Positions 23,775-31,993 are shown, numbered from the stretch's first letter. The stretch is DNA of 64,000 nt from DAOTVC01 sp034437215 (GCA_034437215.1 DAOTVC010000078.1:1-64000); one strand, 5' to 3'. Numbers and translations: made by a program. Notes: generated by a model not told the origin, from the letters alone.

Positions 23775-24917
23775 TTACTCTCCTTCAGCGCTCGGATACT
23801 GCCAGAGGAGCGTCTCCCTGTCCAGATCAAAGGCCAGGACGCGCGCGTCCGTGAAGATGGGCATGGCGAGCAGACGTCCGCCCTGTAGAGTCAGACTGCT
23901 CGGCAAGCGGCGGGCCTCGTCGGAGACCTCGCCCCAGGGGAGTCCCTCTCCGGTCTCGGTTTCGAAGGCGTGAATACGCCCGCGCTCGTAGCCGGGCAGC
24001 AGGAGCACGTCGCCCTCCGGTGAAAGAACGCCCTGTCCCCGGAAGATGGTCTCCTCTTGAGCCTCCCAAAGGATCTGGTGCGAGTTCGCGTTCAGAGCGA
24101 TAACCTTACCCTGAACGTCGGCGAAGTAGAGGACGTTATTCTGGACCACAGGCGTGGCCCAGAACCAACTCTCACCCTCGTAGCTCCAGAGCAGCTGTCC
24201 CGTCTCCGGGTCAATCTCATAGATGTGATCCCCAAAGTCACCATACCAGATGTTCCCGTTGGCCAGCACGGGCGACATGGCGATGGCACCGCTGGACTCC
24301 CGTCGCCAGAGTTCTCGTCCGGACTCTGCCTCGAGAGCGTAAAGGTAACCATCCAGGGAGGCGACGTAGACGACCTCGTCCACGACGAGAGGGGAGGACC
24401 ATATCCGGTCACCGGTGGCAAAGGACCACTCCAGAGAGCCGTCCGCCACATCGAGAGCATAGACGTATCCGTCACCGTTGCCGATAAAGAAGCTGTCGCC
24501 GGTCAGGGTGCCGTTGCTCACATACTGGCCCCGGGCGCCTTGAGCTGCTGCTGCCCCGGGAAAGGACCAGACGAGGGTCGGGATGTCCTGCGGACCCTCA
24601 CCCAGCTCGATAGCATAGACGGTCTGATTGCGAAAACCGGCGACGAGCAGCAGACTGCGCTCTTCATCCAGAACAGGGGCCGCGTAGAAACCGATCCGCG
24701 AATCCTCACGCTCACCCGGAAACCATAACCAGCGCAGATCACCGGTCTCAGAGTCCAACGCCACAATATGGCCCACGTCGGCGGCGTAGATGGTACCGTC
24801 CGCCGCAGTGAGCCCCGGCCAGCTCTCCTGGCGTGTGCGACCGCGACAGCCGCTCAACACGAGCAGCATCACGATGATCAGGGCCAGGAAAGTATATACA
24901 CTTCGCCAACGTCTCAT
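23775..24917 (-). CDS. PQQ/beta-propeller lipoprotein in the yidC operon
   Basis: The 380-aa product has a lipoprotein signal (hydrophobic stretch ending in LVLSGC, lipid Cys about residue 24) and then a repeat-rich beta propeller of the PQQ/BamB type, with blades such as GYVYALDVADGSLEWSF, GYLYALEAESGRELWRR and GKVIALNANSHQILWEA. Its ATG overlaps the yidD stop by 4 bases, and yidC starts 3 bases after it, so it is built into the insertase operon. BamB assists outer-membrane assembly in diderms, but no other Bam gene is seen here; a scaffold or folding role is a guess. Confidence 0.85.
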   Translation of the reverse strand: MRRWRSVYTFLALIIVMLLVLSGCRGRTRQESWPGLTAADGTIYAADVGHIVALDSETGDLRWLWFPGEREDSRIGFYAAPVLDEERSLLLVAGFRNQTVYAIELGEGPQDIPTLVWSFPGAAAAQGARGQYVSNGTLTGDSFFIGNGDGYVYALDVADGSLEWSFATGDRIWSSPLVVDEVVYVASLDGYLYALEAESGRELWRRESSGAIAMSPVLANGNIWYGDFGDHIYEIDPETGQLLWSYEGESWFWATPVVQNNVLYFADVQGKVIALNANSHQILWEAQEETIFRGQGVLSPEGDVLLLPGYERGRIHAFETETGEGLPWGEVSDEARRLPSSLTLQGGRLLAMPIFTDARVLAFDLDRETLLWQYPSAEGE

Positions 24918-25141
24918 AAATCCTCCTGAGTCAAAGGAACGGGGTCATAACCCCCGGGATTGAAAGGATGGCACCGCAGCAGGCGTCTTATGGAGAGCCA
25001 TCCTCCGCGCACCAGGCCATGGCGATCGATGGCCTCATGTGCGTAGTGCGAACAGGTCGGTGTGAAACGGCAGGATGGCAGAAAGAGAGGAGAGACAAAA
25101 CGTTGATAACCTCGAATCAGCCAGAGCACGACGGCTCGCAC
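24914..25141 (-). CDS. yidD: Membrane protein insertion factor YidD
   Basis: The 75-aa protein is a typical YidD with the family signature from RGYQRFVSPLF to the CRFTPTCSHYA core and the HPFNPGGYDPVP end. It is thought to help YidC-dependent insertion. It overlaps the end of rnpA by about 25 bases and the start of the lipoprotein gene by 4, which indicates tight translational coupling. Confidence 0.95.
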   Translation of the reverse strand: MRAVVLWLIRGYQRFVSPLFLPSCRFTPTCSHYAHEAIDRHGLVRGGWLSIRRLLRCHPFNPGGYDPVPLTQEDL

Positions 25142-25512
25142 CGCACACCTCTCTCACTCGACCTCCAGAGATCGGCGCGCTGCAAAGTCGTCACGAGAGC
25201 AGCCTCCACCACCGGGGCTTTGACTGTAGCTATTTTCCGACGCGCAATCAAGATCAGGTCCCAACCTGCGGGAATGCACGGGTAGAGCTGGCGAACTGCT
25301 TCGCGCAACAGACGCCGCGCCCGGTTGCGCGCTACCGCGTTGCCGACTTTTCGACTTGCAACCAAACCTATACGAGTATGGGGCAACCCACTCGGTGCTG
25401 CCCACAGAATAAAAAGGGGATGCGCCCACGACTGGCCCTCCTTCCAGACCCGCTGGAAATCCGGAGAGCGCTGTAGGCGCATACCCTTCTGCCAACGGCG
25501 AGGCTCCGACAA
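25117..25512 (-). CDS. rnpA: Ribonuclease P protein component
   Basis: The protein subunit of RNase P, which matures tRNA 5' ends. The core has RLQRSPDFQRVWKEG, IGLVASRKVGNAVARNRARRLLREA, the signature RNR-type helix, and the usual basic character. The likely start is the TTG at 25512, just after the rpmH stop, since homologues begin 5-12 residues before the DF motif; an ATG at 25482 is the alternative and would truncate the first strand. The frame is also open further upstream inside rpmH. The C-terminus overlaps yidD. Confidence 0.92.
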   Translation of the reverse strand: MSEPRRWQKGMRLQRSPDFQRVWKEGQSWAHPLFILWAAPSGLPHTRIGLVASRKVGNAVARNRARRLLREAVRQLYPCIPAGWDLILIARRKIATVKAPVVEAALVTTLQRADLWRSSERGVRCEPSCSG

Positions 25513-25516
25513 CGAG

Positions 25517-25720
25517 CTACTTGCGGCGACGGGGGCGTTGGCTGTGCTCTTTCCAGTTGATGCGCTTGGCGCCACCCAGGCTGACGGCGACCAGACGACT
25601 GCGGCCCTTCTGGCGACGGCGCTTGAGTACCTTGCGACCGCTCTTGCTCTTCATCCGGGCACGGAAACCGTGCGTCCGCATGCGACGGCGTTTCTTGGGT
25701 TGATAAGTGCGCTTCGGCAT
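25517..25720 (-). CDS. rpmH: Ribosomal protein L34 with C-terminal extension
   Basis: The first 45 residues are a normal bL34 (KRTYQPKKRRRMRTHGFRARM, then GRKVLKRRRQKGRSRL). The protein runs to 67 aa because of an extra tail of about 20 residues (with INWKEHSQ and a final basic RPRRRK). AAGGAAGGAG lies before the ATG. The tail brings the stop close to the rnpA start. A near-perfect promoter lies upstream. Confidence 0.95.
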   Translation of the reverse strand: MPKRTYQPKKRRRMRTHGFRARMKSKSGRKVLKRRRQKGRSRLVAVSLGGAKRINWKEHSQRPRRRK

Positions 25721-25830
25721 GATAAGCTCCTTCCTTAAAAAATCTTCCGCCTCTGCGGGCGTCCTTGCTAGTAGGCTACACACAAAACCGCGCGGTCTCC
25801 CGCGGCGGTTGTTTTCGTCACAGCGAGGTT

Positions 25831-25859
25831 ATTATACCGTAAGGCTGCGTTTCGGTCAA
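25831..25859 (-). promoter_or_regulatory. Promoter of the rpmH-rnpA-yidD-yidC operon
   Basis: On the minus strand TTGACC (25854-25859), a 17-base spacer and TATAAT (25831-25836) form a strong sigma-70 promoter about 110 bases upstream of rpmH. Confidence 0.8.
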
Positions 25860-25891
25860 ATCCCCGCGCCTCTGTTGGCCTGTTATGTAAA

Positions 25892-25915
25892 GAGCCCCTG
25901 ATCTCTCAGGGGCTC
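25892..25915 (-). terminator. Terminator after tRNA-Arg
   Basis: A 10-bp stem (GAGCCCCTGA with TCAGGGGCTC, 4-base loop) is followed by TTTACAT on the minus strand, about 35 bases past the tRNA 3' end. It separates the tRNA from the rpmH promoter. Confidence 0.7.
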
Positions 25916-25949
25916 GCGTCGATCAGCTTCGCGCCACCGACGGCTGCTG

Positions 25950-26023
25950 CACCCCCGGTGAGACTCGAACTCACAACCCGCGGATTAGAAGTCCGCTGCG
26001 CTATCCATTTGCGCCACGGGGGC
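25950..26023 (-). tRNA. tRNA-Arg(UCU)
   Basis: The 74-base minus-strand sequence folds as a tRNA: acceptor GCCCCCG pairs with CGGGGGT (one G-U), the anticodon loop carries TCT (reads AGA), and the T arm contains the GTTCGAGTC box. The 3' CCA is not encoded. The sequence starts just downstream of the two-gene unknown operon and ends before a hairpin terminator. Confidence 0.93.
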
Positions 26024-26030
26024 GTGTATC

Positions 26031-26480
26031 CTACGACTTCCAGACGGGACGCAGGCCCTTACGCACCTGCCGCCCGGCGATGACCCGGAGAATCTGCTCC
26101 GGGGGATAACCCACGGCCACCGCCAGCTGACGCGGCGTCAGGGCTTGGTTGCCGTTGCTGAGAAAGACGCGGAAGATGGCCTCGATCAACGTCGACGCCG
26201 CAGCGACATAGTCGGACTCTTTGCTGCAGTGAACGCGGATGATGTACTGCAGCCCCTCAACAGGGCGCACCTCACCCGTCGACCAATCAATCCAGTCGAT
26301 GGTCTCACCCATCCACTGCCCGCGGTAGGCTTCCCGGTGCTCGGGACAGAGATGGGATAGGAGTTCGATGTTACGATCCAACCCCTGCCGGTCCCACCAG
26401 TCGTAATCGATGTGAAAGGACGTGTCGAGCGTCGGCTTGATAAAGCGTGTCAGTGTCGGATCGGGGGGAAGCGTCGCCAT
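26031..26480 (-). CDS. Uncharacterised partner protein B of a two-gene operon
   Basis: The 149-aa product begins at an ATG that overlaps the stop of the upstream gene (TAATG). The N-terminal half has several Trp and Tyr residues (FHIDYDWWDRQGLD, IDWIDWSTGEV); the C-terminal 45 residues (LTPRQLAVAVGYPPEQILRVIAG) look like a helix-turn-helix. No signal peptide or membrane segment is seen. The tRNA-Arg gene begins 7 bases after its stop codon. I do not recognise the family. Confidence 0.8.
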   Translation of the reverse strand: MATLPPDPTLTRFIKPTLDTSFHIDYDWWDRQGLDRNIELLSHLCPEHREAYRGQWMGETIDWIDWSTGEVRPVEGLQYIIRVHCSKESDYVAAASTLIEAIFRVFLSNGNQALTPRQLAVAVGYPPEQILRVIAGRQVRKGLRPVWKS

Positions 26481-28033
26481 TACTCTGCTCCTCTGTACGA
26501 CCAGTAGTTGTCTCCCAGCGAGACGTACTGCTGCCCGGCCGCCAAGATGGCAAGCATCGGTCCCGGAGGCAGACGCCGGAAGAGGTTCAGCACACTGTGC
26601 AACGTCTTCGCATGCACCGCACGCTGCAGGCTCAACACAGCCAGCTCTCGGAAGACCTGTTCCACGAGAGTCTCCACCGGAACGTGCCGCAGCTCCTCTG
26701 CCAGATCATCCACCGCCTCCGGCTGGGGCACTCCCAGAGCCGTCAACTCATCGAACTCACAGTAGACCGGGTAGCGGGTCACTTCGAAGGAGTAGGCGTC
26801 TCCCTGCACCTTCGCCGTACGCAGCCACTCACCCCGTTTGGAGCGGAACGCGCGCACATTGACGACGATCGTGCCCGGCTCCTCGCCCTGGCGGATGTCG
26901 ATCAGCGAACCCGGTGCCGCGTTGTACTCCGCGTACCACTTCTCCAGCCCGTAGACGTAGCGGGCGTTGCGGGCGACCCAACCCGGGAACTCGTTCTCCG
27001 TCTCACCGTCAATAAAAGTAAAGCGCACCCGATCGGTAAAGCGGGCCGTCGGGAAGAGCTGCGTCAACTTATCCGTCAGGGGCAGCGTACCACTGCGCCA
27101 ATGAGGGTAGAGCAGGGCTACGGTTACGTTATCCCCCGGCTCCAGTTCGCCCTCGAACTCCGACTCGGACCACTCGTCATCCACCTCGTCTTCCAACGAG
27201 ATCATCATCTCGTTGAGGATGCTGCGATTGTAGGGAATGGGCACGTAACGCAGGTGCTCGGGAATCTCCCGCACCTCCTTCGGCTCCATGCGCCGCAGAT
27301 ACCAGAGCGCCTGACCGGCAGGCCCCACCTCGTCGAAGCGCGGGTCCCGCTCCAAGGCGTGCTCCAGGGAGAAGACCTGCAACGGCTCCGGAATCTCCTC
27401 GGGAAGCTCCAGCTCCTCCAGCAAGGCCTGCGTCGTCAACGGACCGCCACCGACCATGTCCAGCATGGCCTCGGCGATGTTCAACTGGACGGGCGAGACC
27501 TCCATGAGCAGATCACGCACGAACCACTTATGGCCCACCCGCACAAAGTGCCGGCTCTGCTGAAGGGCCGTTCGCAGCTCAGCGGCGAGCTCAGCGGCGT
27601 GCTCTTCGTAGATCTCCTCCGGCGCAACGTCTGCCGCGGGCACGTAGGTCGCACTGTCCAAAGGATGATCAAGCGGCAAATCTGTCGCAAAGTGGCGTTG
27701 GTCACCGGCTTCGGTCTGCACCGTCACCACCGTAAAGGGCTCATACTCAGGGTTGTTACCCGCCCGCAGATTCACGACCTCGCCCCGCAGATTGCCCAGG
27801 TGGGGGAAGATGACCGCCTCTCCCATCTCGTAGGACTCACCAGGGCGGTAGATGCGCCCTTCGGCAAGCGACTCCTTCGCCAGATCGATCATCTGCTGGT
27901 GACGATGGACGATCAGCGCGCGAGCCAAGTCCTCCAATCCCCTTGGCTTCTCCTCTTCCAATAAGAGGTTGACCAAATACTCCAGATCCCCCGGCAGAAT
28001 AGATATTTGCTCCCAGTACTGCTCGCTGTTCAC
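26480..28033 (-). CDS. Uncharacterised partner protein A (517 aa) of a two-gene operon
   Basis: This soluble, acidic protein has no signal peptide. Residues about 1-40 are helical; residues 60-125 hold a beta-rich segment (MGEAVIFPHLGNLRGEVVNLRAG) reminiscent of a small barrel; residues about 175-255 contain a likely winged helix (LNIAEAMLDMVGGGPLTTQALLEEL). The region after residue 320 has a beta-rich segment with GDNVTVALLYPHWRSGTLPL and RFTFIDGETENEFPGW. The winged-helix hints fit a nucleic-acid role, but no catalytic motif is evident. It is translationally coupled to protein B and has its own promoter. Confidence 0.8.
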   Translation of the reverse strand: MNSEQYWEQISILPGDLEYLVNLLLEEEKPRGLEDLARALIVHRHQQMIDLAKESLAEGRIYRPGESYEMGEAVIFPHLGNLRGEVVNLRAGNNPEYEPFTVVTVQTEAGDQRHFATDLPLDHPLDSATYVPAADVAPEEIYEEHAAELAAELRTALQQSRHFVRVGHKWFVRDLLMEVSPVQLNIAEAMLDMVGGGPLTTQALLEELELPEEIPEPLQVFSLEHALERDPRFDEVGPAGQALWYLRRMEPKEVREIPEHLRYVPIPYNRSILNEMMISLEDEVDDEWSESEFEGELEPGDNVTVALLYPHWRSGTLPLTDKLTQLFPTARFTDRVRFTFIDGETENEFPGWVARNARYVYGLEKWYAEYNAAPGSLIDIRQGEEPGTIVVNVRAFRSKRGEWLRTAKVQGDAYSFEVTRYPVYCEFDELTALGVPQPEAVDDLAEELRHVPVETLVEQVFRELAVLSLQRAVHAKTLHSVLNLFRRLPPGPMLAILAAGQQYVSLGDNYWSYRGAE

Positions 28034-28086
28034 ACCACACTCCAGACTCGCCTGAATATCATGATTGCATCAAACAAACGCTTCCG

Positions 28087-28115
28087 ATTATACCAGGAAT
28101 GAAAAGGATTGACAA
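28087..28115 (-). promoter_or_regulatory. Promoter of the two-gene unknown operon
   Basis: On the minus strand TTGTCA (28110-28115), a 17-base spacer and TATAAT (28087-28092) lie about 54 bases upstream of the 517-aa gene. Confidence 0.65.
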
Positions 28116-28162
28116 ATAGCTGAATGTGAAGCAAACTATAGATAGAGTCCAGGAGGTGAGCA

Positions 28163-28459
28163 ATGAACGTGGACGTGGAGAAGAACGTAGGACTGACCAC
28201 CGTCTATACAAGCGATGGCATGTTGCATGCCATGGTCATCCGGGGGGTATTGGAGAGCGCCGGAATCCCCGTCATGCTCAGTTACGAGTCCATCGGACGC
28301 GTCTACCCCGTTTCGGTGGGGAAGATCGGTCAGGTAGATATTCTGGTGCCCAGCGAGTGGGCAGAGGAAGCGGTTCACATTCTGGAGGCCAAGCCGCGGC
28401 TGGGCGAGGTCTTTTCCGTTCCCTCAGACATGCTGGAAGAGGAGCCGGACGCAGAGTAG
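28163..28459 (+). CDS. DUF2007-type putative signal-transducing protein
   Basis: The 98-aa product matches the small DUF2007 domain: a GLTTVYTSDGMLHAMVIRGVLESAGIPVML start, a central GKIGQVDILVPSEWAEEA and an acidic tail. The family is a ferredoxin-like fold of unknown biochemical role, often found near regulatory or envelope genes. AGGAGGTGA precedes the ATG. It is upstream of trmFO on the same strand, with a hairpin between them. Confidence 0.8.
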   Translation: MNVDVEKNVGLTTVYTSDGMLHAMVIRGVLESAGIPVMLSYESIGRVYPVSVGKIGQVDILVPSEWAEEAVHILEAKPRLGEVFSVPSDMLEEEPDAE

Positions 28460-28517
28460 CAGCTCTAGCAGCACAGTGCGCTAGATGCGCGGTGCGACGG
28501 CTACCGCCTGCGCCTCC

Positions 28518-28548
28518 AGAACCGGGTGGCTCGCGCCGACCCGGTTCT
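28518..28548 (+). terminator. Hairpin between the DUF2007 gene and trmFO
   Basis: A 10-bp perfect stem (AGAACCGGGT with ACCCGGTTCT, 11-base loop) lies 38 bases upstream of the trmFO start. It has no U-tract, so it may attenuate or stabilise rather than terminate. Confidence 0.5.
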
Positions 28549-28586
28549 TGCTGTCTGTGCACCAACGAAGACAAGGGGGGACGTCA

Positions 28587-29930
28587 TTGAGCAAGCCAGA
28601 GATTGAGATCAAGGTCATCGGCGGTGGCTTAGCCGGGAGTGAAGCGGCGTGGCAGATTGCCCGCCTGGGTGTGGCGGTGCGCCTCCACGAGATGCGACCC
28701 ACCAAGCGCACCCCGGCGCACCTCACCGGTGAATTAGCCGAGCTGGTCTGCTCCAACTCCCTCGGCTCCAACCTGACCAACCGTGCGCCCGGTCTCCTCA
28801 AGGAGGAGCTCCGCCGCGCAGGCTCCCTCATCATCGACCTGGCCGACGCCCACGCCGTCCCCGCCGGCAGCGCCCTCGCCGTGGATCGCGAGGGCTTTGC
28901 CCGGGAGGTGACGGCGCGCATCAGCGCCCATCCGCGCATCACATTGCTCCGGGAGGAGGTGACCCGGATTCCTCCAGAGGGATTCGTGATCGTCGCCAGC
29001 GGTCCCCTCACCTCCCCCGCGCTGACGGCGGCCCTGCAAGCGGTGACCGGACGCGAGGCCCTCTACTTCTACGACGCCATCGCCCCCATCGTCACGTTGG
29101 ACTCCATCGACTTCTCGAAGGCCTTCCGCGCCTCCCGCTACGACCGCGGCGAGGAGGAAGAGGGCGACTACATCAACTGCCCCCTGAACCGGGGGGAGTA
29201 CGAGCGCTTCACGGAGGCCCTGCTGGAGGCCCAGCGCATCACGCTGCGTGACTTCGAGCAGGAGGACCCTCACTTCTTCGAGGGCTGCCTGCCCGTCGAG
29301 GTGATGGCGGAGCGGGGGATGAAGGCCCTCGCCTACGGCCCCCTCCGTCCGGTGGGGCTGCGGGACCCTCACACGGGGAGGCGCCCCTACGCCGTCGTCC
29401 AGCTGCGACAGGACAACGCAGCGGGCACTCTCTACAACCTCGTCGGCTTTCAGACCAACCTCAAGTACGGCGAGCAGGCGCGGGTCTTCCGCCTCATTCC
29501 AGGATTGGAAGGGGCGGAGTTCGTGCGCTACGGCTCGATGCACCGCAACACCTACATCAACGCGCCCCGCCTTCTCGCACCGACGTTGCAGTTCAAGGAA
29601 CGCCCCACCCTCCTCTTCGCCGGACAGATCGCCGGGCTGGAGGGCTATGCCGGCAACGTCGCCGGCGGCTGGCTGGCGGGCATCAACGCGGCCCGTCTCG
29701 CCCTGGAGCAGACCCCGGTAACGCCCCCGCAGGAGACGATGATGGGCGCGCTCATGCACTACATCACCCACGCCGACCCCCGGGACTTTCAACCCATGAA
29801 GGCTAACTTTGGGCTGGTCCCGCCCCTCGAAGAACAGGTGCGCGGAAAACGAGCCCGGGGAGAGGCACGGGCCGAGCGCGCCCTCGAGGCCTTCGACGCG
29901 TGGCTGCCCTCACTGGACCTGCCGGATTGA
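28587..29930 (+). CDS. trmFO: Methylenetetrahydrofolate-tRNA-(uracil-5-)-methyltransferase
   Basis: The 447-aa FAD enzyme makes the m5U54 modification of the T arm using methylene-tetrahydrofolate. The FAD-binding GGGLAGSEAAWQIARLG start, EMRPTKRTPAHLT, SNSLGSN and the C-terminal GQIAGLEGYAGNVAGGWLAG segments are characteristic. I chose the TTG at 28587 because GGGGG lies about 6 bases upstream and the homologous N-terminus begins just before the dinucleotide motif. It ends at a strong terminator. Confidence 0.95.
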   Translation: MSKPEIEIKVIGGGLAGSEAAWQIARLGVAVRLHEMRPTKRTPAHLTGELAELVCSNSLGSNLTNRAPGLLKEELRRAGSLIIDLADAHAVPAGSALAVDREGFAREVTARISAHPRITLLREEVTRIPPEGFVIVASGPLTSPALTAALQAVTGREALYFYDAIAPIVTLDSIDFSKAFRASRYDRGEEEEGDYINCPLNRGEYERFTEALLEAQRITLRDFEQEDPHFFEGCLPVEVMAERGMKALAYGPLRPVGLRDPHTGRRPYAVVQLRQDNAAGTLYNLVGFQTNLKYGEQARVFRLIPGLEGAEFVRYGSMHRNTYINAPRLLAPTLQFKERPTLLFAGQIAGLEGYAGNVAGGWLAGINAARLALEQTPVTPPQETMMGALMHYITHADPRDFQPMKANFGLVPPLEEQVRGKRARGEARAERALEAFDAWLPSLDLPD

Positions 29931-29947
29931 GAGCGGTGCGAGTCGAA

Positions 29948-29989
29948 GTGCGCAGGCCCACGGCGTGACCGTGGGCCTGCGCACCTTTT
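29948..29989 (+). terminator. Terminator after trmFO
   Basis: A 16-bp perfect GC-rich stem with a 5-base loop is followed by CTTTT on the plus strand, between trmFO and the convergent htrA-like gene. Confidence 0.85.
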
Positions 29990-29993
29990 CACC

Positions 29994-31217
29994 CTAGGGC
30001 AGCTCATCCTCCGTCGGGCGCTCGCCCAGCGTCAGGGGCAAGGTCAGCACCTCGCCATCCCGCAGAAGGGTGAGCTCGATGGTCTCCCCCACCTGGGTCT
30101 CCAAATCCAGGTAGATGTTGAACTTGCTCCAGCTGGTGACCTCTTCGCCGTTCACGGCGGTGATGATATCGCCGCCCACGGGAATGCGCTGGTTGCGCAC
30201 CGTCACCACCCGGTCACTGGGCTGCAGACCTGCCCGGGCGGCGGGCGAGCCCGCGACGACCTGCTGGATCAGCAGACCTTCATCGGGCACCTCGACGCCG
30301 GCGCGCTGTAAGAGATCTCCCCAACGCGATAGGTCGAGGAAAGTGACGCCCAACCAGGGATGGAGAGCCCGACCCGTCTCGATCAGCTGGGGCACCACCC
30401 GCTTCACCGTGTTGACCGGGATGGCGAAGCCGACGCCGGCATTCTGACCGACACCCGTCGTAGTCCCGCTGGGGCTGATAATCTGCGCATTGACCCCGAT
30501 CACCCGCCCGTTAAGATCGAGCAGGGGGCCGCCGGAGTTCCCCGGATTGATGGCTGCGTCGGTCTGAATAGCTTGCCCAATGAACCGCCCGCCCTCCGGG
30601 CTGCGGATGATCCGCCCGAGGCTACTGATGACGCCGAAGGTCACCGTCTGCTCCAGACCGAAGGGGTTTCCGATGGCGACGACAAACTGTCCAACGCGCA
30701 GAGCGTCGGAATCAGCCAGCGACACAGGCTGGACGGTATAAGCAGTGGAGTCGACCTTCACCACCGCGAGATCATTGGGTGGATCGGTGCCCACGACCTC
30801 GCCGGGGAGGCTCGTACCGTCGGCGAAGACCACCTCGATCTCGTCGGCATCCTGGACGACGTGCCAGTTGGTCACAATGTGCCCCTCACCGTCGTAGACG
30901 AAGCCGGAGCCCGTCCCCTCCTGAGGCACAGGATTCAGGTAGAAGTCCTGGGACAGTGTCGTGACCATGATATTGACCACCGAGTCCCCAACGGCTTGAT
31001 AGACCGCCTCCACCTGCGACTGCAGATCCTGCAGGGCCGTCTCCTCCGGCACGCCAACGACCGGAGCCGCCGAGGTGGGGGTCGGTGCGATCCCCACCGC
31101 CTCCTCTTCGACTTCAACACCGGGTGTTGCCGTCTCCATCATCGTATCCAGCGCCGCACAACCCAAGGAGATGACCGCCACCAACAACACCACCATAGGC
31201 ACGATCTTCCTTCTCAT
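29994..31217 (-). CDS. htrA: HtrA/DegP-type serine protease, lipoprotein form
   Basis: The 407-aa product is a trypsin-like stress protease with one PDZ domain. The catalytic triad is visible: His in TNWHVV, Asp in NDLAVV and Ser in GNSGGP. The N-terminus is a lipoprotein signal with VISLGC, followed by an acidic and Thr/Pro-rich linker. From about residue 300 there is a PDZ domain (PAARAGLQPSDRVV, GGDIITAVNGEEV). The ATG at 31217 follows a purine-rich AGGAAGGGTGG region. A MITE-like element lies 63 bases upstream in the probable leader. Confidence 0.93.
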   Translation of the reverse strand: MRRKIVPMVVLLVAVISLGCAALDTMMETATPGVEVEEEAVGIAPTPTSAAPVVGVPEETALQDLQSQVEAVYQAVGDSVVNIMVTTLSQDFYLNPVPQEGTGSGFVYDGEGHIVTNWHVVQDADEIEVVFADGTSLPGEVVGTDPPNDLAVVKVDSTAYTVQPVSLADSDALRVGQFVVAIGNPFGLEQTVTFGVISSLGRIIRSPEGGRFIGQAIQTDAAINPGNSGGPLLDLNGRVIGVNAQIISPSGTTTGVGQNAGVGFAIPVNTVKRVVPQLIETGRALHPWLGVTFLDLSRWGDLLQRAGVEVPDEGLLIQQVVAGSPAARAGLQPSDRVVTVRNQRIPVGGDIITAVNGEEVTSWSKFNIYLDLETQVGETIELTLLRDGEVLTLPLTLGERPTEDELP

Positions 31218-31279
31218 CGTTCCACCACCCTTCCTCTCACGAGTCTCTATTCCAATCTCGGCAAAGCTGAAAGTGAGAC

Positions 31280-31385
31280 GGATGTGTTTCACTTGAGTTA
31301 AACCGAGGCGTGAAACGTGAAGCCCTCACGTTTCACGCTTTACGTTCCAGCTACGGATAGCTCACAACGGGATTGAAACACACCC
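31280..31385. mobile_element. MITE-like element, family 1 copy 3
   Basis: A 106-bp copy with GGATGTGTTTC at the left and GAAACACACCC at the right. AAGTGA lies 3 bases left of it and directly right of it, a likely target duplication. It sits between a possible htrA promoter and the htrA start. Confidence 0.8.
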
Positions 31386-31446
31386 AAGTGAAACCCGCCC
31401 CTTCGAGGCTGCTTCACCTGTTCTACTTTCCACTTGGTCGAACCAA

Positions 31447-31452
31447 AGTATA
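31447..31452 (-). promoter_or_regulatory. Possible -10 element for htrA
   Basis: TATACT on the minus strand lies upstream of the MITE-like element. If it is used, the element is transcribed in the htrA leader. The -35 is unclear. Confidence 0.35.
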
Positions 31453-31502
31453 TCACTTCCACCCACAGGCACGCCTCCTAGGGCCCGCCGTCCAGCGATC
31501 CC

Positions 31503-31922
31503 TCAAGGCACCAAGAAGACGGGGCAGTGCGCGTAGCGCACCACCTCGGTACTCACCTCCCCCAAGAGCAGATCCTTCACGCTCGAGGGCCCTCGGGAAG
31601 CCAGCACGATTAGGGAGATATTCTCCTCCCGCACCGTCTCGAGAATGGCGCGCGCGGGATCACCGCTGCGCACGAGCCCTCGCACACTGATACCCGCCTT
31701 CTGAAGGTGATCACAGGTGTCGTCGACGACCTCCTGGGCGAGGGATTCCAACCGCTCCATAAAGGGCTCGTAGCCCTGAGTTGCCATGTAGCGCTCCGGC
31801 TGCTCGTAGACGTGCAACACGAACACCTCCGCCTCCTCGAGCCGAGCGAGGTGCTCGAGATAGGGTAATACCTTCTCGGCAGCGGGTGTGGCATCGTGAG
31901 CAAACAAGATCCGTTTCAACAT
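31503..31922 (-). CDS. Universal stress protein family
   Basis: The 139-aa protein has the single-domain UspA fold: it starts with KRILFAHDATPAAEKVLPY and ends with the SRGPSSVKDLLLGEVSTEVVRYAHCPVFLV segment. In ATP-binding members the motif is G-x2-G-x9-G-S/T; here the first Gly is replaced (ASRG), so nucleotide binding is uncertain. It follows the DnaJ-like gene on the same strand and is likely part of a stress-protein cluster. Confidence 0.88.
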   Translation of the reverse strand: MLKRILFAHDATPAAEKVLPYLEHLARLEEAEVFVLHVYEQPERYMATQGYEPFMERLESLAQEVVDDTCDHLQKAGISVRGLVRSGDPARAILETVREENISLIVLASRGPSSVKDLLLGEVSTEVVRYAHCPVFLVP

Positions 31923-31993
31923 TCGCGTCCTCCGACTGATAACAGCAGAAAGCTAATAGTGTGCATGTGCGTAATACCGGGTGCCATCCAGGC

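Noticed and set aside
28109..28142. Plus-strand promoter (TTGACA ... TATAGA) for the DUF2007 gene
   Set aside because: The spacer would be 22 bases. The same sequence read on the minus strand gives a better promoter with a 17-base spacer.
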